Origin: a virus
Length of the DNA: 64,000 nt
Strand: one strand, 5' to 3'
IMG/VR virus record: IMGVR_UViG_3300021088_000008
Span: 1-64,000 of that record
A program made the translations under genes and the position numbers. The notes below the pieces were generated by a model that saw only the letters and a program-made list of their open reading frames with translations, was not told where the DNA came from and ran no database searches. Each line of letters begins with the position of its first letter. Position 1 is the first letter of the stretch. Below are positions 29,983 through 39,612 of this stretch, one piece after another.

Positions 29983-30516
29983 ATGCCCGTCCGCGGCGGG
30001 AACAAATTCCAGGCCCAACTGCAGAAGATGGCAGGCGCCGTGACGTCGGCTCAGACCGTCAAGGTCGGATTCCTTGAGAACGCGACCTATCCGAACGGGA
30101 CCAAAGTCGCGATGGTGGCCAGCATCCAAGAGTTCGGCGCCCCCCGCGCTGGCATTCCCCCGCGGCCGTTCTTCCGAAACATGATCGCGGCCAAGAGCCA
30201 TGAATGGGGCCCGGCCGCTGGCGCGCTGCTGGTCGCCAATGGCTACGATGCCACCGCGACGCTCAACATGGTCGGCGAGGGCATCGCCGGGCAGTTGCGG
30301 CAATCGATCGTGGATACGAATGCACCGCCTCTCAGCCCGGTCACGCTGGTCCTGCGCGAGTTTTTCTGGACGAATCCTTGGGACATTCGTGCTAGAGATG
30401 TCGCAGCGGCTCGCGACTTGGTCGCCCAGGGTCATACGGCTTCGGCCGGCACCTCGACCAAACCTTTGGTCTGGACAGGAATGCTTCTGGGATCGATTGA
30501 CCACGAAGTGACGTGA
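29983..30516 (+). CDS. tail completion / neck protein, 177 aa
   Basis: Its ATG directly abuts the previous stop. VKVGFLENATYPNGTKVAMV, ASIQEFGAPRAGIPPRPFFR and NMIAAKSHEW are the conserved centre of the gp10-like/virion morphogenesis family. The C-terminus has LVWTGMLLGSIDHEV. It probably closes the neck or caps the tail tube. Confidence 0.82.
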   Translation: MPVRGGNKFQAQLQKMAGAVTSAQTVKVGFLENATYPNGTKVAMVASIQEFGAPRAGIPPRPFFRNMIAAKSHEWGPAAGALLVANGYDATATLNMVGEGIAGQLRQSIVDTNAPPLSPVTLVLREFFWTNPWDIRARDVAAARDLVAQGHTASAGTSTKPLVWTGMLLGSIDHEVT

Positions 30517-30537
30517 ACCCAACCTGAGGAGGGTCCT

Positions 30538-31047
30538 ATGGATCTCGATAGCTTCTATGCCGACTACCGGGCCTTCAAGGCGCGCGTTGCTCCGATGATT
30601 GATGATTGGGAGCGGGTGAATGCGGAACCGGCGATCAGCGCCGAGCTCGCGGCCCAGATCAATGCGCCTCTGCCGCCGAGCAACCCGATGACGCCGCTTG
30701 GTGGCGACCACGTGCTGGCGGCAACGCCAGCCGCGCCGAGCGCCGCGGCTCCGCTGCTGCCCGCCGCACCGACCGTCCGCGGCGAATCAGCGCCCGCGCT
30801 CCAGTCCGGCGGCCCGACCATCCAGCAGTGGGTTGCGGCCGGCTACAAGGCCAGCGCCTATCCGCCGTCGCCATACGCGTCCCAGAGCTCGCCAGAGGAC
30901 GTGGCCGCCGCACAGGCTGCCGAGGTCGAGGCTGCGGCCGCCAAGGCTCCCGCGCCGCCTACCCCGCCGACCGATGAGGCCGCGGCCGCCGCCGCCCTCC
31001 AGGCCGAGATCCACAAGCCGCTTCCGCCGACCTCCGCCGTCGGGTAA
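30538..31047 (+). CDS. Ala/Pro-rich low-complexity protein, 169 aa
   Basis: Starts after GAGGAGGG. A helical N-terminal 45 residues, then a Pro/Ala-rich disordered linker, then a helical-acidic part (SPEDVAAAQAAEVEAAAAKA) and PPLPP-like ends. No known family. It may be a flexible virion or assembly protein. Confidence 0.65.
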   Translation: MDLDSFYADYRAFKARVAPMIDDWERVNAEPAISAELAAQINAPLPPSNPMTPLGGDHVLAATPAAPSAAAPLLPAAPTVRGESAPALQSGGPTIQQWVAAGYKASAYPPSPYASQSSPEDVAAAQAAEVEAAAAKAPAPPTPPTDEAAAAAALQAEIHKPLPPTSAVG

Positions 31048-31093
31048 TTCTGACTGATGACGCCCAAAATCCGACCTGAAGGAGACTGATCGA

Positions 31094-31702
31094 ATGGCCG
31101 CCGCATCTCTCACGCTTTTCTCGTCTATTGGCGATGTCGCAATCCCAAATTTGAGTTCGAAGGGATTCACGTTCGGATCCGGCGGCTCCCTCATGGGTGG
31201 AGAGGGCAACATCTACCGCGAGATTCTCAATCCCGGACGCAATCCCGGCGGTCTAGCGGCCGACAATGTCATTGCGGCTTACCTGCTGTCGGCAAGTTCA
31301 TTCGACGCCGCCGGCCGAGGCGTCAATCTTCTCGCGCAGGGCAGCGTTGCCAATAATGCCAATTCCAAAGAGATGAAAATCTATTGGGGATGTACGACGG
31401 CGGTGATCGGATCAACCGTTACCGGCGGCACCGTGATTGCCGATAGTGGAGCATACACGACGGCGGCGGCCGTCGGTTGGTCGCTTGAGGCCAATGTGTT
31501 CAAATACGGAAATCCAGGCTCGAATACCCAGTTGGCGCTGCACATGAGCGCTCAGATTGGTTCCACGGTAGGATCCCTGTTGGTTCCAACGCCTCTGACC
31601 ACGCCAGAGAATGCCGGCATTTTGATCGCGGTGACGGGTAATGCTGCTACAGCATTGACCAACATCGTGCAGTCGTTCTTCGAAGTTAATGCGATGAACT
31701 GA
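31094..31702 (+). CDS. structural protein, 202 aa
   Basis: Good ribosome binding site (GAAGGAGAC). Small residues and beta strands dominate (FTFGSGGSLMGGEGNIYR, AAYLLSASSFDAAGRGVNLL). Reads as a virion protein, perhaps a decoration or tail-head component. Exact family unknown to me. Confidence 0.65.
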   Translation: MAAASLTLFSSIGDVAIPNLSSKGFTFGSGGSLMGGEGNIYREILNPGRNPGGLAADNVIAAYLLSASSFDAAGRGVNLLAQGSVANNANSKEMKIYWGCTTAVIGSTVTGGTVIADSGAYTTAAAVGWSLEANVFKYGNPGSNTQLALHMSAQIGSTVGSLLVPTPLTTPENAGILIAVTGNAATALTNIVQSFFEVNAMN

Positions 31703-31727
31703 TTCCTGAGATGATGGGAGGCGGCCG

Positions 31728-32414
31728 GTGAACCTGCATGGTCTGGTCGGTCCCTACGTCGGTTCGGTCAACCCTCTGATCCCTGTCACAGTCCAGATCA
31801 GCACCGGGCCCGGCCCGCAGAACCCAGACGGCAGTCAGGTGCCTTCGTTCGCGACCCCTGGCGCAATCACTGCCTCGGTCTCGGGCGATGTCCTCACCGT
31901 CACCAACGTCGCCAGCGGGGTTCTGCAGCCCGGCCAAACGCTATCCGACGCCGGGGCGCTGCTGCCGACCACCACGATCACGTCTCAGTTGACGGGAACC
32001 GCCGGGGGCCTCGGGACGTACCTCCTCAGCCAGATCCAGCCGGCGCCGATCGCCTCGGAGGCGATGACCACCGCGCTCAATCTGATCGGGCAGGTCCAGC
32101 CGATCTCAACGCCGGATTTGAAGCAGCTCGAGGGGATCAATCTCGGCGGCGTCCATTGGAAAATTTACCTGTCCGGCGAGGTCGATGCTATCGTGCGGCC
32201 GGAGCGGAAGGGCGGGGACCTCGTCACGATCGGATCCGGTCGACATCAGGGAGTCTGGCTTGTGGTTGGAGTCCTGGAGCAGTGGCCGGATTGGTGCGTC
32301 GCAGGAATCGTGCTGCAAAATGACGCTGTTGTTACCGCGCCAGTTGCTCCGTTCTCGCCTTCGCTGGACTTCTCCGACCCGAGAAATTCACAGTTCTTGC
32401 CAGGCATCACATGA
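31728..32414 (+). CDS. head-tail connector with an inserted repeat module, 228 aa
   Basis: GTG start. The outer parts fit a phage connector/completion family: VTVQISTGPGPQNPDGSQ at the front, then VQPISTPDLKQLEGINLGG, VHWKIYLSGEVDAIVRPER and GVWLVVGVLEQWPDW. Between them, residues about 45-115, sits one copy of the beta module (ASVSGDVLTVTNVASG ... TGTAGGLGTYLLS). Without that module the protein would be a normal-length member. Ends in an overlap with the first signal-peptide gene. Confidence 0.75.
   Translation: MNLHGLVGPYVGSVNPLIPVTVQISTGPGPQNPDGSQVPSFATPGAITASVSGDVLTVTNVASGVLQPGQTLSDAGALLPTTTITSQLTGTAGGLGTYLLSQIQPAPIASEAMTTALNLIGQVQPISTPDLKQLEGINLGGVHWKIYLSGEVDAIVRPERKGGDLVTIGSGRHQGVWLVVGVLEQWPDWCVAGIVLQNDAVVTAPVAPFSPSLDFSDPRNSQFLPGIT
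31864..32069 (+). repeat. beta-rich virion module, copy 3 (connector)
   Basis: ASVSGDVLTVTNVASGVLQP, then LTGTAGGLGTYLLSQ and ASEAMTT. It is inserted between VPSFATPG and VQPISTPDL of the host protein. Confidence 0.75.
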
Positions 32415-33952
32415 AGAACATTCTCGCAAGCCTCGTGCTCCTCATCCTTTCCGCCGTTCCGGTAATGGCGGACTATCTCGCCAAGGATGCCAACGGCAAT
32501 ATCATCACGCTCAAAGCGGGGGTTCTTGGTGGCAATGTGCTTCCGTGGGTGTCTCCCGTGGATGGGACCGGAACAGCCTACGGGACGGTCAGCAATCCGT
32601 TCGCCGTCGCGCCCGGAACCGGCGCGTCATTTCCGGTCACCGGAACATTCTGGCAGGCGACGCAGCCAGTTAGCGCGGCATCGCTTCCGCTACCGGCCGG
32701 TGCGGCGACGTCAGCCCTCCAGAGTTCGACCATCACGGCGCTCGGCTCGCCGTTCCAGGCCGGCGGCAACATTGGTAACACCTCATTCGGGATCTCGGGC
32801 ACGCTCCCCGCATTCGCTGCAACGCCGACGTTCAACTGCGGGAGCGGATGTTTCCAGGCGACGCAGCCGATATCAGGAACGGTCACTGCGGCGCAGGCGA
32901 CCGCAGCCAACCTGAATGCGACCGTGGTGGGGACCGGAACGTTCGCAGTTCAAGCTGCCCAATCAGGAACATGGAACATCGGCAGCATCACGACTCTGCC
33001 GGCATTGGTGGCGGGCTCGGCGATCGTCGGAAAGGTCGGCATCGACCAAACCACGGTCGGCACGACCAACGGCGTATCGCTTGCCCAGATCGGAGCCAAC
33101 ACAATCTCGACTGGCGCGGGTGCAACGGGCACCGGAACGCAGCGGGTAGGCGTCGCGCAGGACACCACCACCGTCGCCGGGTCGGCGCCGGGTACCGCAG
33201 GAACGCCCTCTGCTAACGTCGTAACGGTGCAGGGCGCTGCGTCGATGACACCGGTGGCGGTTAACGGAGCATCCAGCAATGCGTCATCTGGCGTGGCGAC
33301 AAGCTCGACGAACGTCCCGACGGTCGCTTACAACTATGGATTCAATGGATCAACGTGGGACCCGGCCAAGAGCAAAGCCGCGAGCACGCAGGCGGCATTC
33401 ACGGATACAGCGATAGTCGCTGATCCCCGACCTAATAGCGCCGCGACGATTTCCGGCACCACGACGAATCCAACGACAGGCGCCTATACGCTGACGGCGA
33501 CCACGACCGCATACACTGCGGGACAATTGATCGCAAACAACGGCACCGCAGGTTCGGTTACGAACCCGAGTTTTTCCATTGCCAACTCGGGAGGTGGCGC
33601 CGCTATTCCGAGACTGCGATTGATCAGCAACGACACGACATCGACGGCATGGGCTGCGCAGACGGTCCAGGTCGATCTTTGGTCCGCCGCTCCGACATGG
33701 ACAAATGGCGATAGAGGCGCATGGTTGCCGCTGACGGGTAGTGCTTCGCATCTCGGGTCATTCACTTGCGTTTTCCCATCTGCCGAATGGGGTGACGGCA
33801 TCGCGACCGAATGCTCACCCGTAGTGGGGAACTTCTCTCTTTCGGCTCTCGCGTCAGGATCAACAATATACGCGTCGTATAAGGCCGTCACCGGATCTGG
33901 TGTCACCGGAGCGTCCAAGACCTTCACACTGATTGCAGAGGAAATGAACTGA
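32411..33952 (+). CDS. secreted/virion spike-like protein, 513 aa
   Basis: Starts with a signal peptide (MKNILASLVLLILSAVPVMA) and overlaps the previous gene by four bases. The rest is Thr/Ala/Gly-rich beta repeats, with VTGTFWQATQPVSAASLPLP twice in variant form and TGTFAVQAAQSGTWN, a pattern common in phage head-fibre or spike proteins. The C-terminal 100 residues look like a separate beta domain (AWLPLTGSASHLGSFTCVF). Probably a virion surface protein; why it has a Sec signal is unclear. Confidence 0.75.
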   Translation: MKNILASLVLLILSAVPVMADYLAKDANGNIITLKAGVLGGNVLPWVSPVDGTGTAYGTVSNPFAVAPGTGASFPVTGTFWQATQPVSAASLPLPAGAATSALQSSTITALGSPFQAGGNIGNTSFGISGTLPAFAATPTFNCGSGCFQATQPISGTVTAAQATAANLNATVVGTGTFAVQAAQSGTWNIGSITTLPALVAGSAIVGKVGIDQTTVGTTNGVSLAQIGANTISTGAGATGTGTQRVGVAQDTTTVAGSAPGTAGTPSANVVTVQGAASMTPVAVNGASSNASSGVATSSTNVPTVAYNYGFNGSTWDPAKSKAASTQAAFTDTAIVADPRPNSAATISGTTTNPTTGAYTLTATTTAYTAGQLIANNGTAGSVTNPSFSIANSGGGAAIPRLRLISNDTTSTAWAAQTVQVDLWSAAPTWTNGDRGAWLPLTGSASHLGSFTCVFPSAEWGDGIATECSPVVGNFSLSALASGSTIYASYKAVTGSGVTGASKTFTLIAEEMN

Positions 33953-35010
33953 TGCGACGACGATCTTTCATCGCAGCAGCACTGGCAGCATCCGCGCTGC
34001 TGGCGCTTGGGTGGCTGGGGTCGGCGGATGCGGTCTCTGGAAGCCGGTTGCTTCTGCTTGGGGGACCCCCTGGATGGGTCCAAAAAGGTGCGATCATTGA
34101 TGAGGTTTTTACAACTTCTCAGTATTACCCGCGCCCGATCGCGCAGGAACTAGTCGATACCAGAGCTTCATCCAAATTTCTTACGCCAACGAACGGAGTG
34201 CTTGTTTCTATCGGGAATAACGTGCTGCCACTTAGCAGCGCTGGTTTGTTGGTTGAACCGTCCGCGACAAATGGCGCGCTTCAGTCTCAAAACTTCTCTG
34301 CGACGTGGGCAGGAGCTCACAGCGGGATCGCCACGGCAAATGCCACAACGGCACCGGATGGAACTACGACAGCAAGCAAGATTGCTTATGGGTCGGCGAC
34401 GAACCAAAACTATCTGTTTGCGCAAGCTCAGACTTACGTCACGTCATCGGGGTATATCGTTTATACTTACGCCAAAGCAGCGGACTACAATTTTCTGGCG
34501 CTTGTGACGTTCGACGGAACCGACAATTTCGGTGTCATCTATAATTTGAGCACTGGAGCAGTTGTCGGAAATATCACCAACGCGCCGGTAGGAACGATAA
34601 CGGCAAGCGGCTCGTCCGCATTAGCAAATGGTTGGTATCTTTGCTGGTTCGCATTCACCGCGACAAATACCGGCTCGGCGTCGTTCGGCATCCAGGCAGG
34701 GCCGCAGCAAAGCAACAGCCAGAATATCAATACCCCCGGCGCTGGGGCGACCGGGAGTGGAATCTATGTTTGGGGTTATCAGAGCATGCTCGGATCGCTG
34801 CCATCGTCATACACTCCAACCACAACATCGACCGCTCCGCGCGCTGCCGACTCAATCGTCATTCAAAGAACTGGTATCGGGCGCATCGTTTTCACATTCG
34901 ACAATGGGAGCACGCAGACGATCTCTGGCATCAACCCTGCGGCTCAATACACTATCCCGACAAACCTGAACCGCGCGCTGATCACCCGAATAACGGGATA
35001 TGCATCGTGA
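33952..35010 (+). CDS. head-spike / carbohydrate-binding-like protein with signal peptide, 352 aa
   Basis: ATGA overlap. Signal peptide MRRRSFIAAALAASALLALG with cleavage near SADA. The mature part resembles the head-spike carbohydrate-binding fold of phages: LLVEPSATNGALQSQNFSAT, then TTTASKIAYGS and LANGWYLCWFAFTATNTG, SGIYVWGYQSMLGS. It may bind a surface polysaccharide. More AT-rich than the tail genes. Confidence 0.75.
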   Translation: MRRRSFIAAALAASALLALGWLGSADAVSGSRLLLLGGPPGWVQKGAIIDEVFTTSQYYPRPIAQELVDTRASSKFLTPTNGVLVSIGNNVLPLSSAGLLVEPSATNGALQSQNFSATWAGAHSGIATANATTAPDGTTTASKIAYGSATNQNYLFAQAQTYVTSSGYIVYTYAKAADYNFLALVTFDGTDNFGVIYNLSTGAVVGNITNAPVGTITASGSSALANGWYLCWFAFTATNTGSASFGIQAGPQQSNSQNINTPGAGATGSGIYVWGYQSMLGSLPSSYTPTTTSTAPRAADSIVIQRTGIGRIVFTFDNGSTQTISGINPAAQYTIPTNLNRALITRITGYAS

Positions 35011-36455
35011 AGTGGGGCCTAGCTTTATTTATGCTCGCCTTCGCCCAGGACGCGAGCGCTCAATCGATGTCGCTGACGTTTCCGACATCGCTCACGATGG
35101 CATCAGGCCTACCGCTGCCATTCACGGGCGTCACCATATCCGATCCGAATCCAAATGCGACAACGGACACGGTCACGATTTTAATGAGCGGATCGGCTGG
35201 AGGAACACTGAGCGGTCCTGGCTTGACGGGGTCTAACCCCTATACGCTGATCGACGCGCCGGCCAATATCACGGCGGATCTGCAGGCCCTGACATACACC
35301 CCTGCGGTCGTTGGAAACACAAATGCGATTTTCGATATCTCGGTGTTTAGCACAGCAATCGCCACCTTGCAGCCTTCGGCGGCAGAGGTACAGATTCAAA
35401 ATATCAATCTGACCGATGAGGTACCGTACCCAGCGCCGTCCTGTACGTTTGTCTCGAGAAACTTCAAGGGCGTCAATATTTCCGGGGCGGAAAACACTTA
35501 CCCGGCAACGTCGCAATTCAATTATATCTACCCTGCGAATGTGGAACTGGATTACTTCGCATCGAAGGGATTCGGGCTGATTCGCATGCCGGTCCAAATC
35601 CGCCGCGTGCAAGAGTTTTCCTATGGCGACCTTGATCCCATCGGGCGCACCGACGAACCGGCTGTATCCGGGTCGGTGCCGGGAACGCAAACCAACCTAT
35701 TGGCGATGAAGTCAGTTTTTGATCACGCATGTGCCGACAACCTCTATGTCGTGATTGATTCGCACGATTACGGTTACATTCAGGATACGAACACCAATAC
35801 GTCTAGACCGATCGGATCCGATCCCGAGGCAACAGCGCAGTTCAAGGATTGGTGGATTCGGGTATCGACCAAATTTAGCAATTACCCAAACTTGATCTTT
35901 GGGATTATGAATGAACCATATGCGCAGACGCCCGGACAGTGGCAAGTGGGCGCGGTCGCGGCCATCAACGGCATTGCGCAGGTAACGACTTCGCGGATGG
36001 TGTTCATCCCAGGTACATCGTACACAGGTGGACATTCCTGGGTTTCGAGCGGAAACGCTGCAGCATGGGCTGGCTACGTTCCGCCAGCAGGGATGCAAAT
36101 CGCGTTCGAGATGCACGAATATCTTGATAGCGATTTTTCCGGATCGCATGCGGTTTGCGCTGGCAATGGTTCGGCGCCGATGACAGCAGCAACCGCATGG
36201 GCACAAGCGAATGGGTTTAAGATTTGGATCGGAGAAATCGGCTGGTCGCAAGATCCGAGCTGTCCTCCTGACGCCGCAAATCTGATGGGCTATTTCACGG
36301 CAAACGAACCCACATATCTCGGGTGGGCTTACTGGGTTGGCGGCAGTCAGGCGTTCTACGGCTCGTATATGTACACCGTGCAGCCGACCGGCTATCCAAC
36401 CGGACCGTTTGCGGATAAGCCGCAGATGTCGGTCCTCATTGGAAATCTGAATTGA
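35007..36455 (+). CDS. glycoside hydrolase family 5 (endoglucanase-like) with signal peptide, 482 aa
   Basis: GTG start. Signal peptide MKWGLALFMLAFAQDASA. Residues about 20-130 are an Ig/cadherin-like beta domain, and from about 145 a GH5 barrel follows: FKGVNISGAEN, YLYVVIDSHDYG-like NLYVVIDSHDYGY, FGIMNEPY with acid/base Glu303, EMHEYLDSD and IWIGEIGW with nucleophile Glu410. It should cut beta-glucan or a related polysaccharide, such as cellulose or mannan. In this context it is a secreted or virion-borne depolymerase. Confidence 0.87.
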   Translation: MKWGLALFMLAFAQDASAQSMSLTFPTSLTMASGLPLPFTGVTISDPNPNATTDTVTILMSGSAGGTLSGPGLTGSNPYTLIDAPANITADLQALTYTPAVVGNTNAIFDISVFSTAIATLQPSAAEVQIQNINLTDEVPYPAPSCTFVSRNFKGVNISGAENTYPATSQFNYIYPANVELDYFASKGFGLIRMPVQIRRVQEFSYGDLDPIGRTDEPAVSGSVPGTQTNLLAMKSVFDHACADNLYVVIDSHDYGYIQDTNTNTSRPIGSDPEATAQFKDWWIRVSTKFSNYPNLIFGIMNEPYAQTPGQWQVGAVAAINGIAQVTTSRMVFIPGTSYTGGHSWVSSGNAAAWAGYVPPAGMQIAFEMHEYLDSDFSGSHAVCAGNGSAPMTAATAWAQANGFKIWIGEIGWSQDPSCPPDAANLMGYFTANEPTYLGWAYWVGGSQAFYGSYMYTVQPTGYPTGPFADKPQMSVLIGNLN

Positions 36456-36469
36456 TCGGAAATTGAAAC

Positions 36470-36844
36470 ATGACGAAATCAAGTTTGAAAACATGGCTCG
36501 GTATCGCCTACGTCGTGATCGGGCTGATCATGTTTGCCTCAGCAGCTTTTTCTCAGGGCATCACCGATCAGCCCATGGTTCCGCTCGGATATTGCCAACT
36601 TACCGCGCCGGCCGCCGCAACCAAACTATCGACTTGCGCTGGCGGTATTCCAGCCAACGCAAGGATGGTTTACATCTACGTGGAGACTGGCGCGGTTCGA
36701 TATCGCGATGATGGCGTTGCGCCGACAGCCGCGATTGGCATGCCGATAGCTGTTGGTGGGACGCTATTTTACACGGGGACATTGAGCAGCTTTCAGGTTA
36801 TCCAGCAGGCGGCATCAGTGGTAAATATTCTGTTTTATCGATGA
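36470..36844 (+). CDS. small virion-like protein with signal peptide, 124 aa
   Basis: N-terminal signal (LGIAYVVIGLIMFASAAFS). The mature part, MVPLGYCQLT, AGGIPANARMVYIYVETGAV, RYRDDGVAPTAAIGMPIA, belongs to a frequent small phage protein family, usually without a signal. Ends with the four-base overlap to the neck gene. Probably a decoration or spike-linked protein. Confidence 0.7.
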   Translation: MTKSSLKTWLGIAYVVIGLIMFASAAFSQGITDQPMVPLGYCQLTAPAAATKLSTCAGGIPANARMVYIYVETGAVRYRDDGVAPTAAIGMPIAVGGTLFYTGTLSSFQVIQQAASVVNILFYR

Positions 36845-37590
36845 CGCCGTCTCCGACCCAGTCAAACGTCTTCGCGCAACTCCGAAGCTTCCTGCTGGCG
36901 GTGCTACCTTCGGGTGTCGTGGTCGTTCCAGCGCAGCAGAACCGGGTGCCTGAGCCTGCCGGGGTCGACTTCGTCGTAATGACGCAGATCCGACAGGAGC
37001 GGCTTGAGACTAACGTCGATGGCTACGCCGACGGCGTGTTCACAGGTTCGATCGCTGGCCCGACGATGACGATAACCGCGGTGAACCCCAAATTTCCGAA
37101 CGCGCAGATCGGGGTCGGCAGCACGATCTTCGGCGTCGGGATCGCGGCGGGGACCTCGGTGAGCGCGATCCTGACCGGAACCGGCCAGATCGGGACCTAC
37201 ACCGTGACGCCGTCCCAGACCGTTGGGCCTCTGACCATCTCGACCGGCACAAAGCAAATCATGATGCCGACCAAGCATACGATCCAGATCGACTTCCACA
37301 GTGCTGATTTGAGTTCGGCCGGGGATATGGCGGCGACCGTGAGCGCACTATTCCGGGATGAATTCGCCGTGCTCCAATTCCAGGGACAATCGCCCTATTA
37401 CGGCGTCGCGCCGCTTTACGCCGACGATCCACGCCAGATCCCTTGGACCAACGATCAGCAACAGATCGAATGGCGCTGGACCTTGGACGCTTTGCTCCAA
37501 TCGAACATCGTGATACAGGTTCCTCAGCAGTTCACAGATTCCGTGGTTCTCACGCCGGTAAGCGTCGATGCAAAATATCCCCTGCCTTAG
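36841..37590 (+). CDS. neck terminator-like protein with inserted repeat module, 249 aa
   Basis: Starts in the previous stop. PAQQNRVPEPAGVDFVVMTQ is the typical N-terminal segment, and the C-terminal part has IDFHSADLSSAGDMAATVSA and PWTNDQQQIEWRWTLDALLQ. Between residues about 64 and 136 there is one copy of the beta module (GSIAGPTMTITAV ... GTGQIGTYTVTPSQTV). Sits immediately before the sheath as in related phages. Confidence 0.78.
   Translation: MTPSPTQSNVFAQLRSFLLAVLPSGVVVVPAQQNRVPEPAGVDFVVMTQIRQERLETNVDGYADGVFTGSIAGPTMTITAVNPKFPNAQIGVGSTIFGVGIAAGTSVSAILTGTGQIGTYTVTPSQTVGPLTISTGTKQIMMPTKHTIQIDFHSADLSSAGDMAATVSALFRDEFAVLQFQGQSPYYGVAPLYADDPRQIPWTNDQQQIEWRWTLDALLQSNIVIQVPQQFTDSVVLTPVSVDAKYPLP
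37033..37245 (+). repeat. beta-rich virion module, copy 4 (neck protein)
   Basis: FTGSIAGPTMTITAVNPKFP, then GVGIAAGTSVSAILTGTGQ, IGTYTVTPSQTVGPLTIS. The insertion site is between a conserved NVDGYADG and MMPTKHTIQIDF. Confidence 0.75.
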
Positions 37591-37602
37591 GAGGACACCG
37601 CT

Positions 37603-39600
37603 TTGACGACGATCCCAGCCTCGTTGTTTGTAAACGTCGTCCCGTCCGTCCTCTCGACCGTCGGCCAGGCCGTCAGTCTCAACGGCCTGATCCTGACTGG
37701 CAGCAACCGGGTCCCATTGGGGGCCGTCTATAGCTTCGCGAGCGCCACGGCGGTCGCCGCGTTCTTCGGGTCGTCCTCCCAGGAAGCCCTGATGGCCGGC
37801 GGCGGCAGCGGCAAGGGGGCGGGCTATTTCGGCGGATTCGCCAACTCCAATTCGCTGCCGGGAGCGCTGCTGTTCGCCCAATACAATGCCGCCGCCGTCG
37901 CGGCGTATCTGTGGGGTGGGAATGCCGGTGCGGCGCTGACGCTGGCGCAACTGCAGGCCCTGAACGGGTCCCTCAATATCGTCATGGACGGCTACGCGCA
38001 CGCGATCGCGTCAATCAGCCTTTCCTCGGCAAACAGCTTCTCCGCCGCAGCGGCCGCGATCCAGGCGGCCTTCACCGACCCCACCGAGGCCTCATTTACC
38101 GCGGCGATCGGGGCCACCTTCACCGCGACGCAGGCCGGAACGAACATGACGACGTCGGCCGTCACCGGGCTGATTTCGATCGGCGACACCATTACCGGGA
38201 CCGGTGTCGCGGCGAACACAACGATCATTTCCCAGACCTCCGGGACCACGGGCGGCGCTGGCGTCTACGTCACCAGCGTGAGCGGCACCGCCTCCGGTGC
38301 GGCGTGCATCGGCTCGAGCACTGTCCTCAATGTCACGGTGGAATCGGTTGTCTCCCTGGCGGTCGGTCAGACCGTGGTCGGGGCCGGGGTCACGGGCGCG
38401 CCGACGATCACCGCGCAGATCACCGGGCCCGCCGGTGGCGTGGGGACTTATCGCCTCAGCGGCGCACAACAGCAGGTCGCCAGCGAGGCCATGACGGCGA
38501 TTGCGACGGCTCCCCTGGTCACCTTTGATTCGCAATCCGGCGCGTTTGTGATCACCTCGGGGATCACCGGCGCGGCCTCGACCTCGGCTTTCGCCACCGG
38601 GACGCTGGCGGCCTCGCTGCTGCTGACCTCGGCGACCGGCGCGTTTCTGTCGCAGGGCGCTGCGGCGGTGACGCCAGCGAGCGCCATGAACGCCGTGGTT
38701 GCGATCACCACGAACTGGGCGACCTATACGACCACGGTTGATCCGGATGGCGGCGTCGGCAACACGCTCAAGCAAGCCTTTGCCGCTTGGAAAAACTCGT
38801 TCCCGAATCGCTACATGTACGTGGCTGGCGATACCGATGTGCTGGCCCGGTCGAACCCGCCGCAGGCTGAAACCCTGGGGCAGGTATTGGCCGGGAACGG
38901 GGATTCCGGGACGTTCCCGATCTCCGAATTAACCGATCTCAATCAAGCCGCTTTCGTGATGGGAATCGCGGCATCGATCAATTTCAACCAGAAAAACGGC
39001 CGCACCGATTTTGCCTTCCGCAGCCAGACAGGACTCGTTTCCGATGTCGTCTCCGGACAGACTGCGATCAACATCGGGGGTAATCCGCAGGTGCTCGGCG
39101 ACCGCGGCAACGGGTACAATTATTACGGCGCGGTCGGCTCCGGAAATGCCAATTTCACGTGGCTGCAGCGTGGGATCGTCACCGGACAATTTCTCTATGC
39201 CGACAGTTACGTCAATCAGATCTGGCTCAACAGCAACTTGCAACTCGCGCTGCTGAATCTCCAAAACAACTTGCTATCGATCCCGTTCAACACAATCGGC
39301 GCTGCATTAATCGAGGCCGCGCTAGCGTCTCCGATCCAGGCTGGATTGGATTTCACTGCCTTCGCACCCGGCACCATTTCGCCGGCGCAGATCGCCGCAG
39401 TGAATTCGCAGGCCGGGGCCAACGCCGGCAACCCCAGCCTCAACATCACCGATACGCTGCAGGCCCAGGGCTACTACCTCCAGGTCCTGCAGCAGGCGAC
39501 CAACATTCGGCTGAACCGCGGACCATGGGCGATCACATTCTGGTACCTTGATAGGGGCTCAGCGCAAAGCATCAGCCTGTCCAGCGTCGCCATCCAATGA
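37603..39600 (+). CDS. tail sheath protein (DUF3383) with two module copies, 665 aa
   Basis: TTG start with AGGAGG in front. N-terminal VNVVPSVLSTVGQAVSLNGL and FFGSSSQEALMAGG, and C-terminal QIWLNSNLQLALLNLQNNLL, TLQAQGYYLQVLQQ and RGPWAITFWYLDRGS, are DUF3383 features. This forms the contractile outer tube. Family members are usually 450-520 residues; the extra length comes from two module copies between about residues 163 and 300. Confidence 0.88.
   Translation: MTTIPASLFVNVVPSVLSTVGQAVSLNGLILTGSNRVPLGAVYSFASATAVAAFFGSSSQEALMAGGGSGKGAGYFGGFANSNSLPGALLFAQYNAAAVAAYLWGGNAGAALTLAQLQALNGSLNIVMDGYAHAIASISLSSANSFSAAAAAIQAAFTDPTEASFTAAIGATFTATQAGTNMTTSAVTGLISIGDTITGTGVAANTTIISQTSGTTGGAGVYVTSVSGTASGAACIGSSTVLNVTVESVVSLAVGQTVVGAGVTGAPTITAQITGPAGGVGTYRLSGAQQQVASEAMTAIATAPLVTFDSQSGAFVITSGITGAASTSAFATGTLAASLLLTSATGAFLSQGAAAVTPASAMNAVVAITTNWATYTTTVDPDGGVGNTLKQAFAAWKNSFPNRYMYVAGDTDVLARSNPPQAETLGQVLAGNGDSGTFPISELTDLNQAAFVMGIAASINFNQKNGRTDFAFRSQTGLVSDVVSGQTAINIGGNPQVLGDRGNGYNYYGAVGSGNANFTWLQRGIVTGQFLYADSYVNQIWLNSNLQLALLNLQNNLLSIPFNTIGAALIEAALASPIQAGLDFTAFAPGTISPAQIAAVNSQAGANAGNPSLNITDTLQAQGYYLQVLQQATNIRLNRGPWAITFWYLDRGSAQSISLSSVAIQ
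38091..38500 (+). repeat. beta-rich virion module, copies 5 and 6 (sheath)
   Basis: Copy 5: AVTGLISIGDTITGTGVAAN and [17 protein letters not shown]. Copy 6: VESVVSLAVGQTVVGAGV and TGPAGGVGTYRLSG, then ASEAMTA. The two are tandem. Confidence 0.75.
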
Positions 39601-39612
39601 GGAGGATCTGAA

